Shown here: positions 6,563 to 7,347 of the stretch, piece by piece
Position numbering within the stretch: position 1 is the first letter of the stretch
How the letters are laid out: every line of letters begins with the position of its first letter
From: an uncultured Methylococcaceae bacterium
GTDB taxonomy: Bacteria > Pseudomonadota > Gammaproteobacteria > Methylococcales > Methylomonadaceae
Length of the DNA stretch: 7,347 bases
Assembly (NCBI GenBank): GCA_903903765.1
Contig: CAIVAH010000142.1
Location: 1 to 7,347, forward strand
Reading direction: 5' to 3'
Program-made: the position numbers and the translations under genes
Notes under the pieces: generated by a model
The model's database searches: none
Told to the model about the DNA's origin: nothing
The model's input: only the letters and a program-made list of their open reading frames with translations

Positions 6563-7240
6563 ATGAAACGTAAACACTCAACAACTAACGATAATGTCCA
6601 TAAGCAAAAGTTGCAAAAACAAGCTATCGTTTTTCATGAAGCTGGACATGCAGCCGCCATTTATTTAAATAACAAAGCTCATAATCTTCCGCCCATTTAT
6701 TTTCAAATTATTCTTAATGATAGTCGGTTTTTTATTGATGAGAATGGTACCTGTTTTCAGGCGACGCACGATCAATGCACATCAAGAGTAGAAGGTGGGC
6801 GTTTAATTGAAGAATTTGTGCTTAATATTGCTGACTTAAGTTTAGATCTAATGATTAAAGAAGGGACAGTTTCAACTTCAACAGCGGCATATTTAAGCGC
6901 TTTTGATGCGGATATTATTAATTTATTAGTTGGGCCTTTAGCCGAGGCTAAGTTTTCTTATAGTAGAGATGACGAATTATTTACCCATAAAATGGTTAAT
7001 CTAGCGGCTTTAAAAAATTATGGTGGCGAAGCTGATTTAGACTTAGTGCATGAATATATAGAAAGTTTTTCTAGCAGTCACTCATTACAAGAAGCCAAAA
7101 TGGCAGAGTTATTTAAGCAAGCTTGTGAATTTGTAACAAATGCCAGCCATTGGCAAGCCATTACTAAACTAGCTAATTATATTTTGTTAGGTAATAAAAA
7201 TGTCATAAGTTGCGAAGAGATAGAAGCTGTACTGGTATAA
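6563..7240 (+). CDS. Stand-alone zinc metalloprotease-like protein, FtsH protease-domain (M41) type
   Basis: I do not recognise a named gene. With the ATG at 6563 the product is 225 residues, without signal peptide or membrane segment, so probably cytoplasmic. A basic, Gln-rich N-terminus leads into VFHEAGHAA, an HExxH zinc motif (25-29) closely resembling the FtsH motif. Further on, LLVGPLAEAKFS (121-132) matches the position and pattern of GGRxAEE in FtsH. YGGEADLDLV (153-162) resembles GASND, whose Asp is the third zinc ligand, so Asp158 is the likely equivalent. The AAA+ ATPase and membrane parts of FtsH are absent. Peptidase activity is inferred, and the substrate is unknown. Residues 45-115 (Cys64, Cys72, a likely amphipathic helix) have no clear FtsH equivalent. 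A GTG at 6476 would add 29 residues; the ATG is chosen because the extension looks non-coding and the candidate promoter lies close before it, though the ATG has only a weak ribosome site. It is divergent from mutL and 41 bases before the helicase gene. Confidence 0.75.
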   Translation: MKRKHSTTNDNVHKQKLQKQAIVFHEAGHAAAIYLNNKAHNLPPIYFQIILNDSRFFIDENGTCFQATHDQCTSRVEGGRLIEEFVLNIADLSLDLMIKEGTVSTSTAAYLSAFDADIINLLVGPLAEAKFSYSRDDELFTHKMVNLAALKNYGGEADLDLVHEYIESFSSSHSLQEAKMAELFKQACEFVTNASHWQAITKLANYILLGNKNVISCEEIEAVLV

Positions 7241-7241
7241 T
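7233..7241 (+). promoter_or_regulatory. Extended -10 promoter for the RhlE-like helicase
   Basis: TGGTATAAT is a perfect match to the extended -10 consensus TGnTATAAT, which needs little or no -35. The stop codon TAA of the preceding gene (7238-7240) lies within it. A start near 7248 would give a leader of about 34 bases. A poor -35 match TTGCGA (7210-7215) is 20 bases away. Confidence 0.6.
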
Positions 7242-7281
7242 GGGTTTTGATGTTTGAATGATATTTACCAGAGGTTTTTAG

Positions 7282-7347
7282 ATGTCTTTTGTTCAACTCG
7301 GCTTAATCGAGGAACTCCTTAAGGCGGTAGCTGATCAAGGCTATACC
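7282..7347 (+). CDS. rhlE: DEAD-box RNA helicase, RhlE-like, N-terminus only (runs off window)
   Basis: The first 22 codons read MSFVQLGL followed by EELLKAVADQGYT. This is the pattern that opens RhlE-type DEAD-box ATP-dependent RNA helicases: an aromatic residue and LGL before a helix ending in GY, just ahead of the Q motif (TxPTPIQ) expected immediately after the window edge. These enzymes unwind RNA duplexes in ribosome assembly and mRNA turnover, often in the cold. AGAGG (7270-7274) lies seven bases before the ATG and supports the start. None of the catalytic motifs is inside the window, so assignment to RhlE and not another DEAD-box subfamily rests on this short segment. Confidence 0.75.
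   Translation, partial: MSFVQLGLIEELLKAVADQGYT

Overview
The window reads as chromosome from an AT-rich gammaproteobacterial methanotroph, most likely a type I (Methylococcales) organism. The evidence is the 3' part of pmoB, the B subunit of particulate methane monooxygenase, at the left edge. The neighbouring housekeeping genes (sucCD, mutL-miaA, a RhlE-like helicase) are all of gammaproteobacterial type. The species cannot be named from the sequence alone.

Layout. Bases 1-828 (+) hold the C-terminal two thirds of PmoB. It is followed by an AT-rich hairpin and then a strong intrinsic terminator (869-905), which closes what is presumably a pmoCAB transcript. After a 188-base gap come sucC and sucD (1094-3123, +), the two subunits of succinyl-CoA synthetase, coupled by a 4-base ATGA overlap. 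A 206-base gap (3124-3329) separates sucD from two converging genes on the minus strand, miaA (3330-4286, tRNA dimethylallyltransferase) and, upstream of it, mutL (4431-6290, mismatch repair). A divergent intergenic region (6291-6562) carries good promoter candidates for both directions and several operator-like palindromes. It leads to a 225-residue protein (6563-7240, +) with a HEAGH zinc motif resembling the protease domain of FtsH (family M41), but without the AAA+ ATPase or membrane segments. The window ends in the first 22 codons of an RhlE-type DEAD-box RNA helicase (7282-7347, +). Its likely extended -10 promoter overlaps the stop codon of the preceding gene.

How the genes relate. The window joins a methane-oxidation operon end, a TCA-cycle enzyme, a DNA repair/tRNA modification pair and an uncharacterised zinc protease-like gene. 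Only sucC-sucD and mutL-miaA look like functional or transcriptional pairs. mutL-miaA is a conserved gammaproteobacterial order, but hfq, which follows miaA in E. coli, is not next to it here.

The points most worth attention are the perfect hexanucleotide microsatellite inside mutL (eight copies, encoding Ala-Gly repeats in the interdomain linker), the stand-alone M41-like protein with its uncertain start, and the structured intergenic regions. I see no mobile element, CRISPR array, rRNA or tRNA. I do not see a convincing new multi-gene system.
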